Below, piece after piece: positions 1 through 4,681 of a DNA stretch of 6,613 bases. The first letter of the stretch is position 1. Each line of letters starts with the position of its first letter. The position numbers and the translations under genes were made by a program. A model generated the notes under the pieces. That model was not told where the DNA came from, ran no database searches, and saw nothing but the letters and a program-made list of their open reading frames with translations. Source of the DNA: Candidatus Woesearchaeota archaeon UBA119 (GTDB lineage: Archaea > Nanobdellota > Nanobdellia > Woesearchaeales > UBA119); NCBI GenBank assembly GCA_002505945.1, contig DAWM01000017.1:1-6613 (forward strand). The letters are read 5' to 3'.

Positions 1-57
1 CTGGAAAAATCAAAGCAGGATCTACAGCCGAACGCTCTGCCGTTGAGCTAGACGGGG
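1..57 (-). tRNA. trnY: tRNA-Tyr(GUA), 5' exon and start of intron, cut by window edge
   Basis: Reading the minus strand from 57, the acceptor strand CCCCGTC is followed by TA, a D arm (GCTC, loop AACGGCA, GAGC), G26, the stem half TTCGG and the loop bases CTGTAG. Anticodon GUA lies at 23-25. C1 at the 5' end is the archaeal/eukaryal tRNA-Tyr identity base, which supports the call. After G37 (position 22) the sequence cannot close the anticodon stem: CCGAA is expected but TCCTG follows. Bases 21-1 are therefore read as the first 21 nt of an intron at the canonical 37/38 site, and the 3' exon lies outside the window. A BRE/TATA element at 86-100 is correctly spaced for a leader of a few nucleotides. 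Confidence 0.8.
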
Positions 58-85
58 ATAATCAAGATGCGGGAGTTTTAGTCTT

Positions 86-100
86 TTTATAAACCTTTCG
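86..100 (-). promoter_or_regulatory. BRE/TATA promoter of tRNA-Tyr
   Basis: On the minus strand, CCGAAAGG (a BRE-like purine stretch) runs directly into TTTATAAA (86-93). The box centre is about 32 nt upstream of the mature tRNA 5' end at 57, so transcription would start near 63-64. The same CCGAAAG plus TTTATAAA arrangement precedes the rpl1 gene. Confidence 0.75.
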
Positions 101-195
101 GTATGTCTCCGATGGAAAGAGAAAACTATTTATCTCATTTTTCAAGAAGACGATATTCCAAACTTTGTTAGGATATGGACGAATTGGAATAAAAA

Positions 196-207
196 AATAT
201 ATAAAAA
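196..207 (+). promoter_or_regulatory. TATA-like element upstream of the tRNA-Val leader
   Basis: An A/T-only run contains TATATAAA. No better TATA box lies within the 25-35 nt upstream of tRNA-Val (318), so this may be the promoter of a transcript starting near 225 and running through a structured leader into the tRNA. The wider stretch 191-219 is so AT-rich that a box could also be read on the other strand. Placement is uncertain. Confidence 0.35.
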
Positions 208-236
208 ACAAAAATATATTGTCAAATAAGACTCAA

Positions 237-300
237 TGAAGCAAGAAGCCATAACTTCAACACTGAAAGTGTTAGGTTATGAGTAGTTCACTGCTTATCA
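237..300 (+). other. Foldable segment upstream of tRNA-Val, possible small RNA or structured leader
   Basis: Bases 250-281 form a strong hairpin. CATAAC pairs with GTTATG, TT with AG (one wobble), then one bulged C and AACACT pairs with AGTGTT around a GAA loop, about 14 pairs in all. A second helix encloses it: TGA and AGCA (237-243) against TGCT and TCA (292-295, 298-300), with two bulged bases. No open reading frame explains this pairing. It could be an independent small RNA, a processed leader, or chance in AT-rich DNA. C/D-box and H/ACA signatures do not fit. Confidence 0.35.
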
Positions 301-317
301 TTCAACGATTTTAGTAA

Positions 318-390
318 GGGCCCGTAGTCTAGCGGTTATGATGTTGCCTTCACATGGCAGAGGTCCCCAGTTCGAATCTGGGCGGGCCCA
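318..390 (+). tRNA. trnV: tRNA-Val(CAC)
   Basis: A complete 73-nt cloverleaf without intron. The acceptor GGGCCCG (318-324) pairs with CGGGCCC (383-389), with discriminator A390. The anticodon arm is TTGCC, loop TTCACAT, GGCAG, giving anticodon CAC at 351-353, which decodes the valine codon GUG. The T arm is CCCAG, loop TTCGAAT, CTGGG. CCA is not encoded, so the CCA-adding enzyme must supply it. A pyrimidine-rich run (391-408) follows directly. Confidence 0.95.
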
Positions 391-408
391 TTTCCTTTGC
401 TTCTTTCT
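391..408 (+). terminator. T-rich tract after tRNA-Val
   Basis: The 18 bases after the discriminator of tRNA-Val are almost all T and C, with T runs of three. Archaeal RNA polymerase stops in U-rich tracts without needing a hairpin, so this is a likely stop for the tRNA transcript. Confidence 0.4.
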
Positions 409-415
409 CGCTTAG

Positions 416-505
416 GAATATAAATCAGTTTCAAAAGTTGTAAAGCAATTAGCTGAATATGCTTATACTAAGAAAGTCAACTTACCTGATACAAGGTTAG
501 AATAT
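416..505 (+). pseudogene. Possible decayed C-terminal fragment of an archaeal histone
   Basis: The frame is open from just after a TAG at 413-415, with no start codon, and runs through to a TAG at 587-589. Its first 30 codons read as an amphipathic segment containing LAEYAYTKKVNLPDTRL. This matches the spacing of the last part of an archaeal histone fold (LA..A..K.V...D..L; HMf has LARHAGRKTIKAEDIEL). The similarity ends near 505, exactly where the 91-bp repeat begins, so the fragment looks truncated by that event. The match is short (about 5 identities in 19) and could be chance. Confidence 0.22.
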
Positions 506-596
506 AAGTTAAATCCTTCTTTCTTTCCTGCACACCACTTTATCTTATCCATTTTTGAAAACCACCTGTATAAACTGTTCTACATTTAGAAAAACT
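506..596. repeat. 91-bp direct repeat, copy 1 (relic of an MNT/HEPN gene junction)
   Basis: This copy matches 1621-1711 in the same orientation at a constant offset of 1115, with four mismatches (at 509, 511, 539, 564). On the minus strand it still encodes the HEPN start (MDKI.WCAGKKEG, from 553) and, out of frame with relE, the C-terminus of the MNT protein. The HEPN-like frame diverges from the intact gene after about 14 codons and hits a stop, so no working second HEPN gene remains. The last 11 bases (586-596) are also the end of relE, including its stop codon. Confidence 0.9.
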
Positions 597-843
597 GCTT
601 ATAGATGTTTCTTCTATGGCCTACTTCAAGAACGTAAATAATCAGCTTATTTTCCTTGATATCAAGAATTATTCTGTAATCCCCTGACCTTAACCTAAAA
701 TAAGGGTTTCCAACTAATTTTTTTACATAAGGATAGGGCCTAATTCTAATTCTCTCAAGAGTAGAAATTATTCTCTTTTGAGTTTCCTTATTCAATTTTT
801 TCAACTGTTTAAGGAACTCATCAGTATAAAGTAAGGTATACAT
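586..843 (-). CDS. relE: RelE/ParE-family mRNA interferase toxin
   Basis: An 85-residue protein of normal RelE size. The family pattern is clear: N-terminal helices (F10-I35, basic), then FRLRSGDYRIILDI at 49-62 with R50, R52 and R57, a strand pair, and the C-terminal VLEVGHRRNIY with H76, R77, R78 and Y81. RelE toxins cut mRNA in the ribosomal A site using such Arg/Lys/Tyr residues, so this one looks active. It is translationally coupled to the antitoxin upstream: the antitoxin TAA and the toxin ATG share one base (TAATG). An unusual feature is that the last residues after Y81-K and the stop codon are supplied by copy 1 of the 91-bp repeat, so the gene end is a recombination junction. The toxin motif is complete before it. 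Confidence 0.9.
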   Translation of the reverse strand: MYTLLYTDEFLKQLKKLNKETQKRIISTLERIRIRPYPYVKKLVGNPYFRLRSGDYRIILDIKENKLIIYVLEVGHRRNIYKQFF

Positions 844-1061
844 TATAAGCCTAACTCCTTTTTGACCTTTTCATGGGCATAAACTCTTCCGGCTTTTATA
901 TCTTCTTCAGCTAATTTAATATGCTTTTTTGTTTCTTTAGATAGTTCCATAGTGTCCTCTAACAAATCCCATATTACAGCTTCATAACTCTCTTTATCAT
1001 ACATCTTTCTATCCTTCAAAGCTTCCATCAATTCCTTACTTACCTGTATTGTAGATACCAT
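843..1061 (-). CDS. Ribbon-helix-helix antitoxin of the RelE module
   Basis: A 72-residue protein. Residues 3-9 (STIQVSK) form the DNA-binding ribbon strand, followed by two helices (about 9-18 and 24-38), the usual ribbon-helix-helix fold. The C-terminal part (KLAEEDIKAGRVYAHEKVKKELGL) is charged and helical, as expected for the segment that wraps the toxin. As antitoxin it should neutralise RelE and repress its own promoter. The ATG at 1061 has no Shine-Dalgarno sequence. A TATA box at 1085-1092 predicts transcription starting at about the ATG, so the mRNA is probably leaderless. An inverted repeat (1060-1082) overlaps the start and could be the operator. Antitoxin first, toxin second is the normal order. 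Confidence 0.87.
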   Translation of the reverse strand: MVSTIQVSKELMEALKDRKMYDKESYEAVIWDLLEDTMELSKETKKHIKLAEEDIKAGRVYAHEKVKKELGL

Positions 1062-1098
1062 AGCAATTATATAGGTTGCTATAGTATATAAGTTTTAC
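1060..1098 (-). promoter_or_regulatory. Promoter with operator-like dyad for the RHH/RelE operon
   Basis: The TATA box CTTATATA (minus strand, 1092-1085) is preceded by an A-rich BRE-like stretch. Between the box and the ATG, ATAGCAA (1060-1066) and TTGCTAT (1076-1082) form a perfect 7-bp inverted repeat with a 9-bp spacer. The dyad covers the predicted start site, a position where a bound RHH antitoxin would block transcription. Confidence 0.55.
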
Positions 1099-1110
1099 GG
1101 TTTGTTATGC

Positions 1111-1161
1111 ACAAAAATTTACAATTTTTGTACGGGTTTAACACCTCGCCCTTTAAGGCGA
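1111..1161. other. Two hairpins between the toxin-antitoxin modules
   Basis: ACAAAAATT (1111-1119) and AATTTTTGT (1123-1131) are a perfect 9-bp inverted repeat with a 3-base loop. Close by, TCGCC (1146-1150) pairs with GGCGA (1157-1161) around six bases, a GC-rich stem in AT-rich surroundings, flanked on the plus strand by ATTTTTA. Both lie after the HEPN stop (1185) and upstream of the RHH promoter. They may help end the HEPN transcript or serve as extra regulatory sites. There is no evidence for a coding gene here. Confidence 0.4.
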
Positions 1162-1184
1162 ATTTTTATGATTTTCCATACCTT

Positions 1185-1667
1185 TCATTTCCTCTTGTTA
1201 ATCTCCTTTTGAAATCTATCTCTAATCTTATTAACCTTTTTCTCGTTTAATCTGATAAGAACTGATTTGCACTTCACGAGAAATTCAGGCGCTTTTTGAA
1301 TCATCTTATGATATTGCTCGTCTGGAACAGTCCGGTCTATATAATATTGAGAATCAACCCTTGCTTTCAAAGAGTCTTCAGTAAAATTTAACTCGTTTTT
1401 CTCAAAATAATCTGTTAGAAATCTTTTTGCAAATTCAATAGTGCATGAATGAATCTCAGATTTTACTCCTAATTTCATCAAGACAGCGTATAATGAGAAA
1501 TATATTGTATAGTATGCTGTTGAGATTTTCCAATCCTTGATTATATTTATCCTCATTGATTCAAGTGCTTCTTCCGCTTTCTTGATATAAGCATTTGCCA
1601 AATCGTAATTTGGTTCAACTAAGCTTAATCCTTCTTTCTTTCCTGCACACCACGTTATCTTATCCAT
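1185..1667 (-). CDS. HEPN-domain protein, partner of the MNT nucleotidyltransferase
   Basis: A 160-residue helical protein of the HEPN superfamily, closest in style to the UPF0332/PF05168 type. It has an N-terminal WCAGKKEG segment, a long helix (22-40), AYYTIYFSLYAVLMKLG (51-67) with the typical aromatic helix, H73 in the following turn, and RVDSQYY (103-109) before the last helices. HEPN proteins paired with minimal nucleotidyltransferases act as RNase toxins that the partner keeps inactive. Here the catalytic RX4-6H motif of the HepT toxins is not visible (only an R112 to H120 pairing with seven residues between), so RNase activity is uncertain. The ATG overlaps the end of the MNT gene by 8 bases (ATGGATAA), indicating translational coupling. 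The first codons lie in copy 2 of the 91-bp repeat. Confidence 0.78.
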   Translation of the reverse strand: MDKITWCAGKKEGLSLVEPNYDLANAYIKKAEEALESMRINIIKDWKISTAYYTIYFSLYAVLMKLGVKSEIHSCTIEFAKRFLTDYFEKNELNFTEDSLKARVDSQYYIDRTVPDEQYHKMIQKAPEFLVKCKSVLIRLNEKKVNKIRDRFQKEINKRK

Positions 1668-1711
1668 TTTTGAAAACCGCCTGTATAAACTGTTCTACAT
1701 TTAGAAAAACT
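1621..1711. repeat. 91-bp direct repeat, copy 2 (intact MNT/HEPN junction)
   Basis: This copy lies within working genes. It covers the last 17 or so codons of the MNT protein and the first 16 codons of the HEPN protein. It differs from copy 1 (506-596) at four positions. Because this copy is coding on both sides, it is the likely source and copy 1 the relic. Confidence 0.9.
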
Positions 1712-2250
1712 ACATGATTTTTTAAAACTTCTTTTAGAAGAATATCTTTTGTCAGATTCTTTTTAAATGTTTTAAGAGGATAACATTTAACACTAATGTA
1801 TATCCCTAGATTTTTTGAAACCCTTTTTATTTCATCATTGTTATAGCTTCCTGCAATAAAAATATCTAAATCAGAACCTTCTTTTTCTAATCCCTTAACA
1901 TAGCTCCCGAAGATAATTCCTATCCCTTTAATATGAGGAGTTATCTTTTCTATTATTTCTTTAATTAAAAGTTTTTTTTCTAAAAATGCAATCGCCTTAT
2001 ATTGTTCTACGAAAGCAAGATACCTTTTAGTAAAATCACTTGGATTTAATTTAAATGTCTTGATTTTACCCTTGGTTTTTGATTCTATAATCCCTTTATC
2101 TTCCAATTCCTCAAGAACAAGCTGTGCTGTTCTTGGACTAATTTTTAGTAATTTTCCAACTTCCCGAACATAGTACTCCCTATCAAAATCATTCGTGAAC
2201 AGAGATAATACCCGCAATGTATTTTCTGTAATGTTTAATTTTTTATACAT
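1660..2250 (-). CDS. Winged-helix / minimal nucleotidyltransferase (MNT) fusion protein
   Basis: A 196-residue protein with two parts. Residues about 5-68 form a winged helix-turn-helix (YYVREVGKLLKISPRTAQLVLEELEDKG then a basic wing, SKTKGKIKTFKLN). Residues about 108-185 form a nucleotidyltransferase core with the signature GSYVKGLEKEGSDLD: G115-S116 and metal-binding D127 and D129. A third acidic residue is not obvious in the following strand (YISVKCY). In MNT/HEPN modules the MNT protein is the antitoxin, in studied cases by adding AMP to the HEPN toxin. The HTH suggests it also represses its own operon. I place the start at the ATG at 2250. The frame stays open upstream to 2298, but those codons read through the TATA box and the palindrome. 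It overlaps the HEPN gene by 8 bases. Confidence 0.83.
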   Translation of the reverse strand: MYKKLNITENTLRVLSLFTNDFDREYYVREVGKLLKISPRTAQLVLEELEDKGIIESKTKGKIKTFKLNPSDFTKRYLAFVEQYKAIAFLEKKLLIKEIIEKITPHIKGIGIIFGSYVKGLEKEGSDLDIFIAGSYNNDEIKRVSKNLGIYISVKCYPLKTFKKNLTKDILLKEVLKNHVVFLNVEQFIQAVFKNG

Positions 2251-2251
2251 A

Positions 2252-2290
2252 TGTATTATTAATAATACAATTGCTATATAAAGTTTTTGG
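2252..2290 (-). promoter_or_regulatory. Promoter with 18-bp palindromic operator for the MNT/HEPN operon
   Basis: On the minus strand, the TATA box CTTTATATAGC (2283-2273) follows an A-rich BRE-like stretch. Between it and the ATG at 2250 lies a perfect 18-bp palindrome, TGTATTATTAATAATACA (2252-2269). The predicted start site, about 26 nt from the box centre, falls at the ATG, so the transcript should be leaderless. A winged-helix dimer bound to the palindrome would cover the start site, which fits autoregulation by the MNT protein. Confidence 0.65.
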
Positions 2291-2325
2291 CAGCCCAAAA
2301 AATGATAAATGGAACCTCTAAATAT

Positions 2326-2340
2326 TCTTTTAAAAAAGAA
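2326..2340 (-). terminator. U-rich candidate terminator after the coiled-coil gene
   Basis: On the minus strand, about 60 nt past the stop at 2403, a T run (TTCTTTTTT) is followed by AAAAGAA, forming a small dyad (2325-2331 with 2334-2340). A U-rich tract in this place could end the stalk operon or coiled-coil transcript before the MNT promoter. Confidence 0.3.
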
Positions 2341-2402
2341 GCAAAATAATGGGGATCTCCTGGTTTATTTGGATTTATGATTTAGATAGAACTAAACTGC
2401 GC

Positions 2403-3359
2403 TTAACTCGCTTTCTTGGCGGTCTTCTTGGGTTTTGGAGGTGCTTTCTTGTCTTCCTCAGGTTCAGGCTCCTCATCGTCATCCCCCTGGAATACTAACA
2501 AATCCTCAGTCGTGAGCTTCATGCCCTTCTTAATCTTCTCAGAAACCTCTTCTTTTCTCTTCTTGAGCTGCTTCTTCATCTCTTTCTGCCTTTCATGTTC
2601 TTGCTCTTTCTTTTCCTGAGAGAACTTGCCCTCTACCTTCTTAGCATCTTTGGATTTGTCTTTCAATTCTTTATTGATTTTTATGAATTCATCCTTCGCT
2701 TTCTTGAACTCGTCAAACCTTTCCTTTTCCTCTTTCCTCAGCTCGTCAATCTTTTTGGCAGTATTGATTATCTGTTCATGAACATCTTGAATCTCCTTTG
2801 CCTTATTGAGAACTTCCTGATGTATTAAATCGGAAGTAGCCTTGGTATCATCAATCTTCTTAGAAAGATTATAGGCCTTCTTCCAGACCTCGCTCTTCTC
2901 TAACAACTCATCCAATTCTTTCTGCTTGTCTTTCAGAACCTTCCTAAGCTTCTTCTCTTTGTCAAAGGGCATCACTTGAGTTTCAAGCTTAAACTCCAGC
3001 TTCTCTAATTCCCTTTTGAGCTGGTTGGGATTAGCCTTGAAATCAAGCTTTTTCTCTAATTCCTTCTTCTCCTTGTTAACCTGCTTGATTTCTTTAATCA
3101 GTTCTCTTGTCTTATCGTTGAACGTTTTCCTCTTCTTCTTAAGCTCAGCGATATCCTTGCTAAGCTCATCCCTTTGTCTCTTAAGCTTCTTTATCTCAGA
3201 AAAAGCCTTCTTAATCTTTTTGCTTACCTCGGCCTTCTTGGCATACTTTTCCTCTTTGTCATCCCTTACTTCCTTTGCCTTGCTCCTAAGCTCAGTAATC
3301 TCTTTCCTCATACTGCCTAAGTGCTCAATCAGCTTGTTAGTGTTTTTCTCTTCACTCAT
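2403..3359 (-). CDS. Long coiled-coil protein, COG1340-type (archaeal, Bfr1-like)
   Basis: A 318-residue protein, almost wholly helical and rich in Lys and Glu, with heptad-like leucine/isoleucine spacing from about 5 to 282. Two places fit the archaeal COG1340 family: the break around LEKLEFKLETQVMPFDKEKKL (118-138), and the segment KKGMKLTTEDLLVFQG (277-292) after the coil. Past it comes an acidic patch (DDDEEPEPEED) and a Pro/Lys-rich tail (304-318). No signal peptide or membrane helix is present, so it should be cytoplasmic. The molecular function in archaea is unknown. The family has been compared with yeast Bfr1, a polysome-associated RNA-binding protein, and the position right after the stalk operon fits a ribosome-linked role (inference). 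It may be read through from rpl12 or from a TATA-like stretch near 3421-3432. Confidence 0.8.
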   Translation of the reverse strand: MSEEKNTNKLIEHLGSMRKEITELRSKAKEVRDDKEEKYAKKAEVSKKIKKAFSEIKKLKRQRDELSKDIAELKKKRKTFNDKTRELIKEIKQVNKEKKELEKKLDFKANPNQLKRELEKLEFKLETQVMPFDKEKKLRKVLKDKQKELDELLEKSEVWKKAYNLSKKIDDTKATSDLIHQEVLNKAKEIQDVHEQIINTAKKIDELRKEEKERFDEFKKAKDEFIKINKELKDKSKDAKKVEGKFSQEKKEQEHERQKEMKKQLKKRKEEVSEKIKKGMKLTTEDLLVFQGDDDEEPEPEEDKKAPPKPKKTAKKAS

Positions 3360-3417
3360 TATGGCATCCCAATTTTTTTGAATATCAATACATTTCTTGA
3401 TTTCTCTGAATTAACTA

Positions 3418-3433
3418 ATAAATAAAAAATTAA
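3418..3433 (-). terminator. A/T tract between rpl12 and the coiled-coil gene
   Basis: On the minus strand this reads TTAATTTTTTATTTATTA, about 35-50 nt past the rpl12 stop and 60-75 nt before the next ATG. It can be read as a U-rich terminator of the stalk operon or as a TATA box for the coiled-coil gene. The sequence alone does not decide, and both could hold. Confidence 0.3.
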
Positions 3434-3466
3434 AGGTTAAAACGGTTTTTTGTTTTCTGAAGCCTT

Positions 3467-3787
3467 TTAACCAAACAATGAACCTAGTCCAGCTGCAGCC
3501 TCGTCCTCACTCTTGTCCTCATCTTCCTCTTTTTTCTCTTCCTTCTTCTCTTCTTTCTTTCCTTCATCCTTTCCTTCTGGGGTTGAGCTAGGTGCAGCAG
3601 CAACCTGTGTGGCCATCGCTTCTTTGATAGCCTCGTCAATGTTTACGCCATCCAGAGCAGCAACAACCGCCTTCACTCTAGCTTCGTCAACCTTGACTCC
3701 GGCTGCCTCTAATACCTTTTTAACGCTATCTTCCTTTACTTCTTGTCCTGCTTTGTGTAAAAGCATTGCCGCATATATATATTCCAT
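3467..3787 (-). CDS. rpl12: Large ribosomal subunit protein L12 (archaeal P1 stalk protein)
   Basis: A 106-residue protein of normal family length. Residues 1-58 form the helical dimerisation domain that clamps onto the L10 C-terminal helices (EYIYAAMLLHKAGQEV start, with VEAL-type helices to A59). Then comes an Ala/Pro hinge, a highly charged K/E stretch (72-97) with repeated KKEE, and the C-terminal AAAGLGSLFG. This last segment is the archaeal/eukaryal stalk tail that binds and recruits GTPase factors (EF1A, EF2, IF5B). A strong Shine-Dalgarno AGGAGG (3796-3801) stands 8 bases before the ATG. It lies 34 bases after rpl10 in the same operon. Confidence 0.97.
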   Translation of the reverse strand: MEYIYAAMLLHKAGQEVKEDSVKKVLEAAGVKVDEARVKAVVAALDGVNIDEAIKEAMATQVAAAPSSTPEGKDEGKKEEKKEEKKEEDEDKSEDEAAAGLGSLFG

Positions 3788-3821
3788 CTTAAATCCTCCT
3801 CAATCATTATTGAATATTTGC

Positions 3822-4667
3822 TTATGAAACCTTGCCCGCCAATGCAGATGCAAATCTCTCAGCTCTTGCTAGCAGTTTCTTGATTAGCGCAGGAATAAAG
3901 ATTCCCTGCGAAAGTGCCAGCCCTTCGCTCTCTCTGTATGCTTTGGCTATCAAAGGCTTTATTGTATCCTCCGTTGGATATCCAACCTCTACAGCCAATA
4001 GATAAGATTCCCTTGCTGCGTTTGTCAGATTATCCACATATTCAGATTCATCTACATTGAGTATATCTTTCTCAAACACCACTCCATCATCGTAGGCCGC
4101 TTTGAGGTTTAACCCAATCTCCATCGGCTTGATATCAAGCCTGGTAAGGAGTTCAGCAACCTTTCTATTTATCTCTTGACCTTCTTCTACAATAGTGGTA
4201 TCTTGTTTGATTGCAACCTTTCCATCCTCAACCCCTGTCTTTATTCCGAGAGAGCCGAGCTCTCCGATAATCGGACCAGGAGCAAAAGGAGTTGGTCCCG
4301 CTTTAACCTCAATATCATGAGGTGCAACCTGTCCAGGCTTTGCAGGAGCCTTTGTCCTATTCCTCCTAAGCCTTGATGCAAGCTTAAAAGGATTCTCGTT
4401 AGTGAAGATTAAACCGATCATTCCATCCAGATAGTTCTCAAGTTTATCTATGTCTTTCTTGTCTTTTTTGGCATCCTCAAAAGCCACCTTGATAAGTCTC
4501 TTCTTGGCCCCATAGATTCTTGCAATACCCCGTAATTTCTGCCTTAATTGCTGAAGCTGGGCAGCAGGCATGTTCTCCAAAGCAACTACACCAATAACAT
4601 GATGGGCTTTGATTTCATTCTTAATGTGTTCAACAATCTTTTTTTTCTTTTCAGCAACATGAGCCAT
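3822..4667 (-). CDS. rpl10: Large ribosomal subunit protein L10 (archaeal P0), no C-terminal acidic tail
   Basis: A 281-residue protein that anchors L12 dimers to 23S rRNA at the GTPase centre. Residues 1-105 are the rRNA-binding domain (with IGVVALENMPAAQLQQLRQ and the RLIK segment at 57-60). Residues about 107-180 are the extra archaeal/eukaryal domain (PGQVAPHDIEVKAGPTPFAPG onward). From about 208 come the helices that bind L12 dimers. I choose the ATG at 4667, giving MAHVAEKKKK, with AAGGTG at 4675-4680 as Shine-Dalgarno; a GTG three codons upstream is less likely. An unusual feature is that archaeal L10 usually continues into a charged hinge and a GLGALFG-like end of the same kind as L12. 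This one stops at FASALAGKVS, only 34 bases before rpl12, so there is no room for a frameshifted tail. Confidence 0.95.
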   Translation of the reverse strand: MAHVAEKKKKIVEHIKNEIKAHHVIGVVALENMPAAQLQQLRQKLRGIARIYGAKKRLIKVAFEDAKKDKKDIDKLENYLDGMIGLIFTNENPFKLASRLRRNRTKAPAKPGQVAPHDIEVKAGPTPFAPGPIIGELGSLGIKTGVEDGKVAIKQDTTIVEEGQEINRKVAELLTRLDIKPMEIGLNLKAAYDDGVVFEKDILNVDESEYVDNLTNAARESYLLAVEVGYPTEDTIKPLIAKAYRESEGLALSQGIFIPALIKKLLARAERFASALAGKVS

Positions 4668-4681
4668 AATCTTCACCTTCT

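Noticed and set aside
103..171. 22-codon plus-strand frame between tRNA-Tyr and tRNA-Val
   Set aside because: It has no Shine-Dalgarno, overlaps the upstream side of the tRNA-Tyr promoter, and its composition is unremarkable.
231..300. C/D-box small RNA upstream of tRNA-Val
   Set aside because: CTGA at 263-266 could be a D' box, but the C and C' candidates match only 5 of 7 bases, the final D box is CTGC, and the spacings (20, 12 and 5) do not fit. An H/ACA RNA is also unsupported: there is no kink-turn and no ACA after the stem.
2251..2298. Hydrophobic N-terminal extension of the MNT protein, resembling a membrane segment
   Set aside because: Its hydrophobic codons come from reading the TATA box and the palindrome. 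The TATA position predicts a start at the ATG at 2250.
2416..3381. Several plus-strand open frames opposite the coiled-coil gene
   Set aside because: They are Ser/Leu/Phe-rich mirror frames of a Lys/Glu-rich gene, have no promoter or Shine-Dalgarno, and encode nothing recognisable.
3500..3580. Repeats in the L12 coding region
   Set aside because: They encode the normal charged KKEE-rich hinge of archaeal L12, not a separate repeat element.
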